Origin: Chloroflexota bacterium
Lineage (GTDB): Bacteria > Chloroflexota > Limnocylindria > Limnocylindrales > CSP1-4
Length of the DNA: 64,000 bases
Direction: 5' to 3'
Assembly (NCBI GenBank): GCA_019637815.1
Contig: JAHBUZ010000003.1
Span: 62,001 to 126,000 of the forward strand
Shown in pieces: positions 47,531-56,481 of this stretch. Position numbers and translations under genes: made by a program. Every line of letters starts with the position of its first letter. Position 1 is the first letter of the stretch. The notes beneath the pieces were generated by a model, which saw nothing but the letters and a program-made list of their open reading frames with translations, searched no databases and had not been told where the DNA came from.

Positions 47531-48985
47531 ATGACCGCTCGCCAGCAGATCCGCGTCGGCCGACGCCTTGGGCGTGACCGCGCGCCGGTCGACGCCACGC
47601 CCGCGCCGGGCGTCGGGGACCTGCTGCATGCCGCCCGCGAGAAGAAGGGCGTCGACCTGTATCGCGCGGAGCGGGACACCAAGATCCGGGCCCGCCATCT
47701 GGCCGCCCTCGAATCGGGGGACTACGCGGAGCTGCCGGGCTCGGTCTACGTCAAGGGGTTCCTGCGCAACTACGCCACGTACCTGGGCCTCGACCCGGTC
47801 GAGGCCCTCGAGCGATGGCACGAGGAGCAGGACCCGGGCCAGCGGGTCGCCGCGACCGCCGCCGTCGGCGTGCCCCCCCAACCGCTCGCGGACCCGCGAC
47901 GAGGGCTGACCTTCACGCCGGGCGTGCTCGTGGCGGTGGTCCTGAGCCTCGTGGTCGTCGGCTTCCTGGGCTATGTCGCGCTCCAGCTGACCCGCTTCTC
48001 GCAGACACCCGAGCTGTCGTTGTCGGTGCCGGCGTACATCCAGCTGCCCCTGGGATCCACGACGGTGACGCTCAGCGGCAACGCGCCGGTCCAGGCCACG
48101 GTGGACGCGACCGATGGCTCCGGCAGGCCCGCGGGCAGCACGGTCGCCAACGACGAGGGGATCTGGGCGATGGACCTCACGGTCCGTCGCGGGCAGAACG
48201 ACTTCACGCTCGTCACCCGAGACCCGGAGACGGGCCGTGACGCGCCGCCCCGCCAGGTGATGGTGGTCGTCGCGGTGCCCGAGGCGTCGATGCCGGCGCC
48301 CACTCCGGCACCCACCGCGCCCGTGATCGTCCCGGGTGTCGAGCCGACCATCGCACCCGTGGACGCGTCGCTCGAGCCGGGCGCGTCCGCCGTGCCGGAG
48401 GTCTCCGGCTCACCCGCCGCGGATGCCGCGCAGCTGGAGCTCAGCTCGCCGGGGGAGCGGTCCACCTCGAAGGATCCGGCGGTCACCGTCAAGGGCCGCA
48501 CGGACGCCAGGGCGGTGCGCATCTCGGCCACCTGGGAAGGCAGCGGCAAGCGGCCCGGCAACCCCGGCACGGTGCAGGTGGACGTCCGGCGCGGCGCGTT
48601 CTCGCGAGACATCGCGCTGGCACCCGGACGCTGGGCGGTCACCGTGGAGACGGTGGCGACCGACAGCCTCTCGAGCACCACCCTCACGCGGTCGGTGGAG
48701 GTGGACTACCAGGGCTTCGTCGTGGAGGTCGCCGTCAAGCAGGGGCGACGCGCCTGGATCCAGGTGACCGTGGATGGTCGCGTCCTCGACGCGGGCGGGG
48801 TCATGTCCGACGGCGATCGCCGCATCGTGCGCGCCCGGGAGTCGGTCATCGTGAGGACCGGCGTGGAACGCAACACGCTGGTGGGTGTCCAGGGCGCTCG
48901 ACCGGAGCAGCTGGGCCCCACGATCGGCGTGGGTGTCTGGCGTGTCGACAAGGGCAAGGCGCCCACACGTCTCCAGGGGCGGTGA
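47531..48985 (+). CDS. RodZ-like protein: HTH, one membrane helix, Ig-like insert, DUF4115
   Basis: The 484-residue protein has a cytoplasmic helix-turn-helix of the HTH_25 type (29-95, GDLLHAAREKKGVDLYRAERDTKI and LPGSVYVKGFLRNYA) and one transmembrane helix (130-153). Two Ig-like/Thr-Val-rich domains follow (about 158-260 and 310-395). The C-terminal DUF4115 domain (about 395-480) has RRAWIQVTVDGRVLDAGGVMSDGD. This is RodZ architecture, linking cytoskeleton and envelope, with an enlarged outside part. The 297-base gap before it has a TAGACT box at about 47441 but no gene. Confidence 0.85.
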   Translation: MTARQQIRVGRRLGRDRAPVDATPAPGVGDLLHAAREKKGVDLYRAERDTKIRARHLAALESGDYAELPGSVYVKGFLRNYATYLGLDPVEALERWHEEQDPGQRVAATAAVGVPPQPLADPRRGLTFTPGVLVAVVLSLVVVGFLGYVALQLTRFSQTPELSLSVPAYIQLPLGSTTVTLSGNAPVQATVDATDGSGRPAGSTVANDEGIWAMDLTVRRGQNDFTLVTRDPETGRDAPPRQVMVVVAVPEASMPAPTPAPTAPVIVPGVEPTIAPVDASLEPGASAVPEVSGSPAADAAQLELSSPGERSTSKDPAVTVKGRTDARAVRISATWEGSGKRPGNPGTVQVDVRRGAFSRDIALAPGRWAVTVETVATDSLSSTTLTRSVEVDYQGFVVEVAVKQGRRAWIQVTVDGRVLDAGGVMSDGDRRIVRARESVIVRTGVERNTLVGVQGARPEQLGPTIGVGVWRVDKGKAPTRLQGR

Positions 48986-49596
48986 GCGTGGCCGGCGACC
49001 CGGCTGGCAGGGACCGCGCGCTCGATGACATGCCCGCCCTACTCGGGCTCGCGGCCGAGGTGGGCGCACGAGCCGCCGCAGCGGGCCGCACGATCGTCAC
49101 CGCCGAGTCCTGCACGGGTGGCCTGGTGGGCCATCTGCTGACGGAGATCCCCGGGTCCAGCGCGTGGTACCTGGGTGGTGCCGTGGTCTACAGCGATGCC
49201 CTCAAGCGGGGCCTCACCGATGTGCCGGCAGCGCTGCTCGCAGCACATGGTGCGGTGTCCGGTGAGGTGGCGGCATCGCTCGCGGATGGCGCCCGGGAGC
49301 GGTTCGGCGGGGACATCGGCGTCGCGGTCACGGGGATCGCAGGACCCACGGGTGCCACGCCCACCAAGCCGGTCGGGTTGGTGTACGTCGCCGTCGCGGA
49401 CGGGGCGCGGACCGTGGTCCGGCGAGCCGTCTGGGATGGGGACCGGAGCGCCAACAAGCGCGCGAGCGCGGGCCTCGTGCTGCGGCTGCTCCTGGGATGG
49501 CTGCCGGCCGCTCCGGCGACCGCGTCACCGACGACCGCGGCCGGATCACCCACCTCCGCTGCCGGACCCCCGACGACCACGACCGGGTCGACGTGA
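48982..49596 (+). CDS. pncC: CinA C-terminal-type nicotinamide-nucleotide amidase (PncC)
   Basis: PncC deamidates NMN to recycle pyridine nucleotides. The GTG at 48982 overlaps the previous stop; 204 residues. Family sequence: TIVTAESCTGGLVGHLLTEIPGSSAWYLGGAVVYSDALKRG and VAVTGIAGPTGATPTKPVGLVYVAVAD. The N-terminal COG1058 domain of full-length CinA is absent. A Thr/Ala/Pro tail ends the protein. It overlaps the next start by ATGA-type coupling. Confidence 0.92.
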   Translation: MSVAGDPAGRDRALDDMPALLGLAAEVGARAAAAGRTIVTAESCTGGLVGHLLTEIPGSSAWYLGGAVVYSDALKRGLTDVPAALLAAHGAVSGEVAASLADGARERFGGDIGVAVTGIAGPTGATPTKPVGLVYVAVADGARTVVRRAVWDGDRSANKRASAGLVLRLLLGWLPAAPATASPTTAAGSPTSAAGPPTTTTGST

Positions 49597-51146
49597 CCCG
49601 CACCGCCGCGCAGATCGGCGCAGGGCTGGAGGCGGCTCGTGCGGCCAGGCCCATCACGTCCGGCAGCCGGATCCACGTGGTGGGAGCAGCGGGCGCCGGC
49701 GCATCGGCCGCGGCCTGGCTCGCGGCACGCGCGGGTGCCGTGGTGACCGGTTGCGACCCGGGCGCGCCGTCCCCGTACACGGCCGCGCTGGACGCGCTCG
49801 ATGTGGCCGTCGCGGACCACCATGACCCGGCGCACGTCGCCCGTGACGGTCAGGCGCTGGTGGACCGGGTCGCGGTGACCAAGGCGCTCACCGCCGTGGC
49901 GCCGGACCATCCGGAGTTGCAGGCCGCGCAGGCGGCGGGGCTCCGCCTGGAGGCGTGGCAGCAGGTCGTGGCGGACGCCGCCGCGTCGCAGGGTGGTCGG
50001 CTGATCGCGGTCGCGGGGACCCACGGCAAGTCCACGAGCGCCGGCTGGCTGGTGGCGCTGCTCACGGCCGCCGGTCGCGATCCAGGGGCGTTCGTGGGCG
50101 CCCTGCTGGCACCGGAGCTGACGGATGGACCGCCCGCCACGGCGCGCTGGGGGAGGGGCTCGGCGTTCGTGGTGGAGGCGGACGAGTACGCGGGCAACTT
50201 CGATGCGTACCGGCCGGACATCGCGGTGCTGCTCAACGCTGAGTGGGATCACCCGGACGTGTTCCTCGACGAGGACGCCGTGCTGGACACGTTCCGGGAC
50301 TGGCTCCTGGCGCCGGGTGCGCAGGAGCGGGTCGTGGTCGCGAACGTCGCCGATCGCGGCGTCGCACGGCTGGTGGAGCGGCTCCCGGTCGGCGCGATGG
50401 GCGTCCGCCGGGTGGTCCGGGTCGGGCTCCTGGATGACGGGGATCCGTCCAGCGGGCACACATCGAGGCCGGAGGACGGGCTCGACCTCGTCGGTCGGTC
50501 GCTGCCGGGTGCGCGACTGGTGCTCGATGGGCCGGCGCTGACGGCGGCGGGTGCGTCGGGCCCGCTGGAAGTCGCCCTTGCGCTGCCCGGTCGCCACAAC
50601 GCGGCGAACGCGCTGTGTGTCGCCGCCGCGGCGCTGGAGGCGGGTCTCACCGCCGAGGAGCTGGCGGCGCACCTGGGTGGATTCCGAGGGGTCGGTCGAC
50701 GGATGGAGGTGAAGGGCGAGCCGCGGGGCGTGCTGGTGCTCGACGACTACGGGCATCACCCGACGGCCATCGCCGCGACCCTCGCGGCCGTCCGCGAGAC
50801 GTACCCCGGTCGGCCCGTGTGGGCGGTGTACGAGCCGCTCACGTATCACCGGACCGCGGCCATGGTGCCGGCGTTCGCGGACGTCCTCGCGACGGCGGAC
50901 CATGCGGTCATCGCGGACATCTGGGCGGGCCGCGACCCGGACACCACCATCACCTCGGCCGCAGCGCTCGCGGAGGCGATCGGTGCGCGCACGACCCGGA
51001 CGGCCACGGCACCGGGCTCGGTGGAGGTCACCGCGGAGCATCTCGCCGCACGCGTGCGACCCGGGGACGTGGTACTGGTCATGGGCGGCGGGCGTTCGTA
51101 TGTCATCGCGGAACGGCTGGTGACACTCCTGTCCGAGGGCGGCTGA
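49593..51146 (+). CDS. murC: Mur ligase, MurC-like (UDP-N-acetylmuramate--alanine ligase type)
   Basis: The GTG at 49593 gives 517 residues. The N domain starts IHVVGAAGAGASAAAWLA (about 28-45). The ATP loop is VAGTHGKSTSAGWLVALL, then EADEYAGNFDAYRPDIAVLLNAEWDHPDVF and LPGRHNAANALCVAAA, and the C domain has VLDDYGHHPTAIAATLAAVRETYP. These match MurC (with Mpl as alternative). No other mur genes are adjacent, so cell-wall assignment rests on family likeness alone. Confidence 0.83.
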   Translation: MTRTAAQIGAGLEAARAARPITSGSRIHVVGAAGAGASAAAWLAARAGAVVTGCDPGAPSPYTAALDALDVAVADHHDPAHVARDGQALVDRVAVTKALTAVAPDHPELQAAQAAGLRLEAWQQVVADAAASQGGRLIAVAGTHGKSTSAGWLVALLTAAGRDPGAFVGALLAPELTDGPPATARWGRGSAFVVEADEYAGNFDAYRPDIAVLLNAEWDHPDVFLDEDAVLDTFRDWLLAPGAQERVVVANVADRGVARLVERLPVGAMGVRRVVRVGLLDDGDPSSGHTSRPEDGLDLVGRSLPGARLVLDGPALTAAGASGPLEVALALPGRHNAANALCVAAAALEAGLTAEELAAHLGGFRGVGRRMEVKGEPRGVLVLDDYGHHPTAIAATLAAVRETYPGRPVWAVYEPLTYHRTAAMVPAFADVLATADHAVIADIWAGRDPDTTITSAAALAEAIGARTTRTATAPGSVEVTAEHLAARVRPGDVVLVMGGGRSYVIAERLVTLLSEGG

Positions 51147-51178
51147 GACCACGGTGCCCGGCCCGCTCGGCGGATTGG

Positions 51179-51184
51179 TACGAT
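51179..51184 (+). promoter_or_regulatory. -10 of a leaderless NTF2-like gene
   Basis: TACGAT, preceded by TGG as an extended -10, lies exactly six bases before the ATG at 51191, so transcription should start at the first codon. Confidence 0.55.
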
Positions 51185-51190
51185 GCGCGC

Positions 51191-51631
51191 ATGCCCAACC
51201 TGACGCCCGGTGACGGGCAGGATCTCCTGGCACGCCTCAAGCGTGCGGCCGAGCAGCGTGACGTGGACCTGGCGCTCGCCCAGTTCCGCGAGGATGCCGA
51301 GCTGCGTGGCGACCCGTTCGAGGAGCCGCTCGTCGGTGCCAACGCCATCCGTGCCGCCTGGAACGATGCCGCGGCGACACGTGTCAACGTGGAGATGGAC
51401 GCCGAGCAGGTCTGGGCCGTCGGGACGACCGTCCTGGCCCGCTGGCACGGTGCCTATACCCGCCGCTCGGACGCGCATCGGATCCGACAGCGTGGCTTCC
51501 TGACCATCGAGCTGGATGACGCGGGCCTCATCGCGCGCATGCGCGAGTGGACCCTCACCCGGGATGTCGGGATCGACTCGTCCGTCCAGGCCGAAGGGGA
51601 CGCCGACCCCGGAGCGACCCATGGCGGGTGA
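51191..51631 (+). CDS. NTF2-like/SnoaL-type protein
   Basis: The 146-residue protein reads LLARLKRAAEQRDVDLALAQFREDAELRGDPFEEPLVGANAIRAAWNDAA, a typical opening of the cone-shaped NTF2 fold, with VWAVGTTVLARWHGAYTRR and GFLTIELDDAGLIARMREWTL strands. Such proteins bind small ligands; no catalytic residue can be named. It has no Shine-Dalgarno and overlaps yajQ by 11 bases. Confidence 0.75.
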   Translation: MPNLTPGDGQDLLARLKRAAEQRDVDLALAQFREDAELRGDPFEEPLVGANAIRAAWNDAAATRVNVEMDAEQVWAVGTTVLARWHGAYTRRSDAHRIRQRGFLTIELDDAGLIARMREWTLTRDVGIDSSVQAEGDADPGATHGG

Positions 51632-52118
51632 CGCGTCCTTCGATGTCGTGAGCGACTACGATCGCCAGGAGCTGGTGAACGCGCTCGACCAGGTCCGGCG
51701 CGAGGTGACGAGCCGGTATGACTTCAAGGGTGCCACGGCGGACGTGGAGCTGGGCAAGGACGAGATCACCCTGACGGTGGACTCGGAGCTGCGGGCGCAG
51801 GCGCTCAAGGACCTCATCGAGTCGAAGGCCGTCCGACGGGGTCTCTCGCTCAAGGTCTTCGACTGGGGCAAGCTGGAGCCCGCCGGCGGCAACCTGCTGC
51901 GGCAGCGCATCGGGCTTCGGAAGGGCCTGCCGGAGGATGTCGCCAAGCGCATCACCAAGCTGCTGCGGGACGACCATCCGAAGGTCAAGGGCCAGATCCA
52001 GGGGGACGCGGTCCGCGTGACCAGCAAGAGCAAGGATGAGCTCCAGAAGGTCATCACGCGGCTGCGGGAGGATGCGGACGAGTATCCCGTGGCGCTCCAG
52101 TTCCAGAACTACCGCTGA
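51621..52118 (+). CDS. yajQ: YajQ-family nucleotide-binding protein
   Basis: YajQ proteins bind nucleotides (cyclic di-GMP in Xanthomonas). From the ATG at 51621 it has 165 residues: FDVVSDYDRQELVNALDQVRREVTSRYDFKG, LKVFDWGKLEPAGGNLLRQRIGLRKGL and the C-terminal HPKVKGQIQGDAVRVTSKSKDELQKVITRLRE to ALQFQNYR. All are close to the family and the length is usual. Confidence 0.95.
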   Translation: MAGDASFDVVSDYDRQELVNALDQVRREVTSRYDFKGATADVELGKDEITLTVDSELRAQALKDLIESKAVRRGLSLKVFDWGKLEPAGGNLLRQRIGLRKGLPEDVAKRITKLLRDDHPKVKGQIQGDAVRVTSKSKDELQKVITRLREDADEYPVALQFQNYR

Positions 52119-52119
52119 G

Positions 52120-54279
52120 GTGGACCATGGAGACGAGTCCCTGGGTGCGCCTGGGCCTGGGCCTGATCGCGGTCCTGGTGATCCTGGTGATGATCTGGAA
52201 CTCGGTGGCGATCCCCTGATCGACGCGGACGCCGGACCGACCGCCGACGGAGCGGTCGAGCCTGCCGCCGAGATCGGACCGGCCGCCGAGGCCGAGCCGA
52301 TCGCCGCCAAGGAGCCTGCCGCCGGGATCGAACCGACCGCAGGCGCCGAGGACCGAGCCGCCGCAGCCGACCTGGCCGCCGAGGTCGAACCGGGCACGCT
52401 GGCCACCGAGGACACTCTGGCCGAGCCTGCCGCTCCGGCCGCCGGAACCGAGCCGGTCGCCGATGACGCTGCCACCGCAGCCGAGCCTGCCGCCCCGGCC
52501 GAGCCCGACGCCCCTGCGGTCGCCGGGCCTGAGTCGACCACATCGACCGCGCCTCCAGACGACGCGGACCCGGTCGCGGCGGCCGAGCCTGCCGCCCCAT
52601 CGGCGCCACGTCCCACGATCGCCCAGCTCGTCGCCCAGCGGCTCCACGAGGCAGGCGCGCGCGTCGCGTTCACGGTGCCCAGCGATGGCGTCCTGCCGCT
52701 CCTGGGCGCGCTCTCGGACGGGGGGATCCGCGTCGTCGCGACCCGTCATCCGGCTGCGGCCTCGGTGATGGCGGCGGCGACCGCGCAGCTCACGGGCCGC
52801 CCCCAGGTGGTCGTGGTGGGCCGGACGCCAGGCGCCGCCGGCGCGGCCGTCGGTATCCACGTGGCCCGCCAGGACTCGGTGCCGCTCGTGGCGGTCGTGG
52901 GTGACGTGCGGCGGGAGCATCGCGGTCGGGGCGCGGTGGGGGAGTCGGACCTCGCGAACGGCATCGGCGCGCTGGCCAGCTGGTCCGTGGAGCTGGAGCG
53001 ACCGGGTGATGCCGGACGGGTCCTCGGTGAGGCGATGCGTCAGCTCGCGAGTGGCCGGCCGGGTCCCATCCTGCTCGCGATCCCGGAGGACCTCCTGGCG
53101 ATGCGCCTCTCCCAGGACCCGCCGCCCGTGTCCGCAGCGACCGTGCCCACGACCGACCGGGACGCGGTGAAGCGCGCGGTCAAGGCGCTGGCGGCCTCGC
53201 ATCGGGGTGTCATCCTGGCCGGCGGCGGGGTGCTCCGCGCGCGTGCCAGCAAGCGACTCGTGGCGCTCGCGGACGAGCTCGGGGTGCCCATCATCGCCGC
53301 GTGGCGTCGCGCGGACGTCGTGCCCGCGGACCATCCGGCGTACGTCGGTGTCACGGGTCCCGGCAGCCCTCGGGTGGTGCGACGCCGGCTGGAGGAGGCG
53401 GACGTGGTGCTCGTGCTGGGCGCCAGGCTCGACGAGGCCACCACCAACGGCTATCGACTGCCGACGCCCGCGCAGACCTTCATCCAGGTGGGTCTCGAGC
53501 CGCGTGTCGCTGCACGAGGGCTGCGCGCACCGGACATCACCATCACGGCGGACATCAGCCGGTTCCTGGACCTGGTCGCGGCCGACCTGCGAGGCAAGGT
53601 GCTGGACGCCGCCAACCGCGAGCAACGGCTCGCAGCCCGGGACGCCGACCGGACGGCGTGGCTGGCCGCGACCGAGCCGGTGACGCTCGCAGCGGATGCG
53701 CCGGGGGTCCACGCCGCCCACGTGTCGGCGACCCTCCAGGCGGCACTGCCCGCGACCACGATCGTGGCCCTGGACACGGGTGCCGCGGTGGGTGCCGTGG
53801 CGGCCACGTATCGCTTCCCGCGACCGGGGACCGCCCTCGCCACGACCAGCGATGCGCTCGGCTACGCCATCCCGGCGGCCATTGCGGCATCCATCGTGCA
53901 TCCCGACCGCCCGACCGTCGCGGTGTGCGGCGATGGCGGCTTCGCGGCATCCATGGCGGAGCTCGAGACCGCGGTCCGTGAAGGTGCCCGGCCCATCATC
54001 ATCGTGCTCGATGACCGGGCCTTCGGCGCCATCCGCGCCCACCAGGACCGGGTCGGTCAGCCACGCCTCGCGAGCGAGCTCGGGCCCATCGATGCGGCGG
54101 CCGTGGGCGAGGCCTGCGGCGCGCTGGCCTTCCGGGTCACCGACGATGCCGCGTTCGAGCCGGCGCTCCGCGAAGCGCTCGCCGCGCGTCGACCGGCGGT
54201 CATCTGGTGCGCCCTCGAGCCGCAGGCGGCCGAGCCGACGGCAGCGCCGCACGCCGAGGCATCCAGCGAGCCCGAGTGA
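52120..54279 (+). CDS. degenerate TPP-dependent enzyme (acetolactate synthase-like) with Ala/Pro/Glu-rich N terminus
   Basis: The only GTG in frame after yajQ is at 52120 (719 residues), without a good ribosome-binding site, so the start is unsure. Residues about 40-165 are low-complexity Ala/Pro/Glu. The Pyr domain follows (TIAQLVAQRLHEAGARVAFTVPSDGVLPLL), with a middle domain (VILAGGGVLRARASKRLVALADELGVPIIAAWRR) and a PP domain with CGDGGFAASMAELETAV (GDG at 604-606). The catalytic Glu of TPP enzymes is replaced: RHP (P211) instead of RHE. The usual Asn-Asn after the GDG loop is Asp-Asp (631-632). It may use a Glu-independent chemistry like glyoxylate carboligase or have lost ALS activity. 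Confidence 0.75.
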   Translation: MDHGDESLGAPGPGPDRGPGDPGDDLELGGDPLIDADAGPTADGAVEPAAEIGPAAEAEPIAAKEPAAGIEPTAGAEDRAAAADLAAEVEPGTLATEDTLAEPAAPAAGTEPVADDAATAAEPAAPAEPDAPAVAGPESTTSTAPPDDADPVAAAEPAAPSAPRPTIAQLVAQRLHEAGARVAFTVPSDGVLPLLGALSDGGIRVVATRHPAAASVMAAATAQLTGRPQVVVVGRTPGAAGAAVGIHVARQDSVPLVAVVGDVRREHRGRGAVGESDLANGIGALASWSVELERPGDAGRVLGEAMRQLASGRPGPILLAIPEDLLAMRLSQDPPPVSAATVPTTDRDAVKRAVKALAASHRGVILAGGGVLRARASKRLVALADELGVPIIAAWRRADVVPADHPAYVGVTGPGSPRVVRRRLEEADVVLVLGARLDEATTNGYRLPTPAQTFIQVGLEPRVAARGLRAPDITITADISRFLDLVAADLRGKVLDAANREQRLAARDADRTAWLAATEPVTLAADAPGVHAAHVSATLQAALPATTIVALDTGAAVGAVAATYRFPRPGTALATTSDALGYAIPAAIAASIVHPDRPTVAVCGDGGFAASMAELETAVREGARPIIIVLDDRAFGAIRAHQDRVGQPRLASELGPIDAAAVGEACGALAFRVTDDAAFEPALREALAARRPAVIWCALEPQAAEPTAAPHAEASSEPE
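52127..52219 (+). CDS. 30-residue single-helix membrane miniprotein
   Basis: ATG at 52127 with GAGG six bases upstream (52117-52120) encodes METSPWVRLGLG then LIAVLVILVMIWNSVAIP and TGA. This is one good transmembrane helix. It lies directly after yajQ and inside the 5' end of the TPP gene in another frame. Just before the stop is CCCC, where a -1 slip would join the helix to the TPP-family frame. So it may be a miniprotein or the true membrane anchor of the next protein. Confidence 0.5.
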   Translation: METSPWVRLGLGLIAVLVILVMIWNSVAIP

Positions 54280-54317
54280 TCCGGGCCTGACGCGGCCCGG
54301 CGACCGGGACCGGCGCG

Positions 54318-55442
54318 TCAGTGGCGGTGGGCTTCCATGCGCTGCCAGTCCTGGCCGTCCACCGTATTCGGGTCGAAGCCCGGGTCATCCGATGACAGGT
54401 ACTCACCGTTCCGGTTGACCCACTGGTCACGGCCGCTGGGAAGCTGGACGATCCGGCCGGTCACCGGGTCCTTGTAGCTCCCCACGCCACCCAGGATCTC
54501 CTGGACGTACTGGGCCTGGCGGTCGGCCTGCTCCTGGCGCTCCTGGGTCACCTGCTGCCAGAGGGCCTGTGATTCCGCGCGGTACTGCCGGAGGAGCTCA
54601 CCGAAGCGTGCCGTGTCGGCCATCTGCTGCTGGATGCCCTGGTAGAACAGCTGCTTGACGAGGCGATAGGTCGCCTCCCACTCGGGCGTCGTGATGCGAC
54701 TCGCGATGATCGTCGACAGGAGTGCCTCCTGCTCGTCGATCGCGCCCCGGGGACCCGCGACCGCATACGCGAAGTTGACGAACCACGAGGTGATGCCGTT
54801 CGCCTGGGAGTACAGCAGCGCGAAGTGGACGTCCTGCTCCCATGGGGTGCCGTCATCGTCGAACTGGTACCGGAGCGTGTAGGCATAGGCCTCGCCCGGT
54901 CCCCCGAAGCCGGTCAGGAACTCCTGGGCGACACGTGGCTGCTGGGTGACGCTCACCGGTCGCAGACCCTGGAGGTGCGTGAGCACCGTGGGTGCCCAGA
55001 ACTGGGCCACGAAGTCCACGGGGTCCGTGATGGGCGGCACGTAGGCCTTGCCCTGGTAGTTGTCACCGATGCCGATCTGGAAGCCCTGGGCATCGAAGTA
55101 CATGAAGTCCTGGATCGGCAGCCAGTCCATGGTGATGCCCGTGGAGGGATCCTCGACATGCGTGTACAGGAACGCGATACGGGCCCACGTGGGCAGCCAC
55201 TGCACGCCACCCTGGGCGGTCCAGCCCTCCGGCAGGAGCATCACGATCGCCTCCTGGTCGCTGGCTGCAGGATCGCGAAAGGCGGTCCGCTGGAAGCGCC
55301 ACGTGCCATCGGGCACCTGGGCGAGCGTCGTCGTGGCGAGGAGCAGGGTGGCGATGACCGCCGCGAGCAGCGCGCAGACCGGCGAGCCACGACGGACGCC
55401 CGGTCGTGATCCGGGCGGGAGCGGGAGGATAGGCTGGGTCAT
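54318..55442 (-). CDS. secreted protein, unknown function
   Basis: Read on the minus strand from the ATG at 55442, 374 residues. A signal peptide is clear (VCALLAAVIATLLLATTTLAQ, about 22-42). The mature domain has many aromatic residues (PEGWTAQGGVQWLPTWARIAF, MDWLPIQDFMYFDAQGFQIG). A Gln-rich helix (about 285-315, QALWQQVTQERQEQADRQAQ) and a C-terminal segment with SYKDPVTGRIVQLPSG follow; the latter resembles ends of many secreted Chloroflexota proteins. No family is recognised. It is divergent from the phosphatase gene. Confidence 0.7.
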   Translation of the reverse strand: MTQPILPLPPGSRPGVRRGSPVCALLAAVIATLLLATTTLAQVPDGTWRFQRTAFRDPAASDQEAIVMLLPEGWTAQGGVQWLPTWARIAFLYTHVEDPSTGITMDWLPIQDFMYFDAQGFQIGIGDNYQGKAYVPPITDPVDFVAQFWAPTVLTHLQGLRPVSVTQQPRVAQEFLTGFGGPGEAYAYTLRYQFDDDGTPWEQDVHFALLYSQANGITSWFVNFAYAVAGPRGAIDEQEALLSTIIASRITTPEWEATYRLVKQLFYQGIQQQMADTARFGELLRQYRAESQALWQQVTQERQEQADRQAQYVQEILGGVGSYKDPVTGRIVQLPSGRDQWVNRNGEYLSSDDPGFDPNTVDGQDWQRMEAHRH

Positions 55443-55616
55443 GGTGCGCAAGGATGCCACGCGGCCGAGCGCGACGCGACCGAGTGTTCGGCGGCCTCGA
55501 TCGCGGATCGTCGTTCGCCCAGGAGGCGGGGCAGGGGACCCGGCTCGCCGAGCGCTCGCGGCGTCGCATCCGGAGGGTGCTGCAGCCTGCGCCGGACGCG
55601 GACCGGTCACCCGTCG

Positions 55617-55622
55617 TACGCT
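55617..55622 (+). promoter_or_regulatory. -10 of a leaderless phosphatase gene
   Basis: TACGCT, then six bases, then ATG at 55629; no Shine-Dalgarno. Confidence 0.5.
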
Positions 55623-55628
55623 GGGCAC

Positions 55629-56366
55629 ATGACCGTCCGCTCCCCCGTCGCTCCCGTGCTCGACCATCCCGATCGCCATCTGCCGTTGCCCGGCACGCGC
55701 AACCTGCGCGATGTCGGTGGCTATCCGACCAGCCTCGGGCGGGTGACCCGCTGGCGGACGCTCCTGCGCACCGACTCCCTCGACCTGCTGCCGGACACCT
55801 CGCAGGAGCAGCTCGTCGCGCTCGGGCTGCGCCAGGCGATCGACCTGCGCTGGCCGTCCGAGCTCGCGACGGCACCGTCCGTGTTCGCCCGGTCGGAGCA
55901 GGTGACGTATCGGAGCGTGCCGCTGCTCGCGGACGACCCGACGCCGCACCTGGGCCTCGTGGGCATGTATCGCCATATCCTCGACGAGCGGGCACGCCAG
56001 CTCATCGAGGTCGTGCGACTGCTGCTCGTCGACGAGGGCATCCCCGCGGTCATCGGCTGTGCCGCGGGCAAGGATCGGACCGGGGTGTCGGTGGCGCTGG
56101 TGCTTGCCGCGGTCGGTGTGCCACGGGATGTCATCGTCCAGGACTACGCGTGGTCCTCGGGCATGTTCGCATGGCCCAGCGAGGATCCCCATCTCGTCGA
56201 CTGGCGCAACGGTTCGGTGGAGACCGAGAGCCCGCCCGAGTACATGGAGGCCGTGCTCGACCACCTTGAGACACGTCATGGCGGCGCGCGGACCCTGCTG
56301 CGCTCCGGCGGGCTCATGGACGATGAGCTGGACCGCCTGGTCGAGGTCATGACCGAGCCCGCCTGA
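55629..56366 (+). CDS. tyrosine-protein phosphatase (MptpB-like, Y_phosphatase3)
   Basis: The 245-residue protein has the family N-terminal motif GTRNLRDVGGYPT (22-34), the phosphatase loop C144-AAGKD-R150 followed by TG, and the QDYAWSSGMFAWP lid-like region. This group includes M. tuberculosis PtpB-type enzymes acting on phosphotyrosine, phosphoserine or phosphoinositides. The substrate here is unknown. It is expressed from its own leaderless promoter. Confidence 0.85.
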   Translation: MTVRSPVAPVLDHPDRHLPLPGTRNLRDVGGYPTSLGRVTRWRTLLRTDSLDLLPDTSQEQLVALGLRQAIDLRWPSELATAPSVFARSEQVTYRSVPLLADDPTPHLGLVGMYRHILDERARQLIEVVRLLLVDEGIPAVIGCAAGKDRTGVSVALVLAAVGVPRDVIVQDYAWSSGMFAWPSEDPHLVDWRNGSVETESPPEYMEAVLDHLETRHGGARTLLRSGGLMDDELDRLVEVMTEPA

Positions 56367-56481
56367 ACGGTGCCGCGATGCCCGGCAGACAGCTGGACCA
56401 GGGGATCGCGGATCACGTCAGGCGAGGGATGCGACCGTGCAGGGTCCTGCCCTGCGAATGTTTCCGTATGGGGGATCGATC

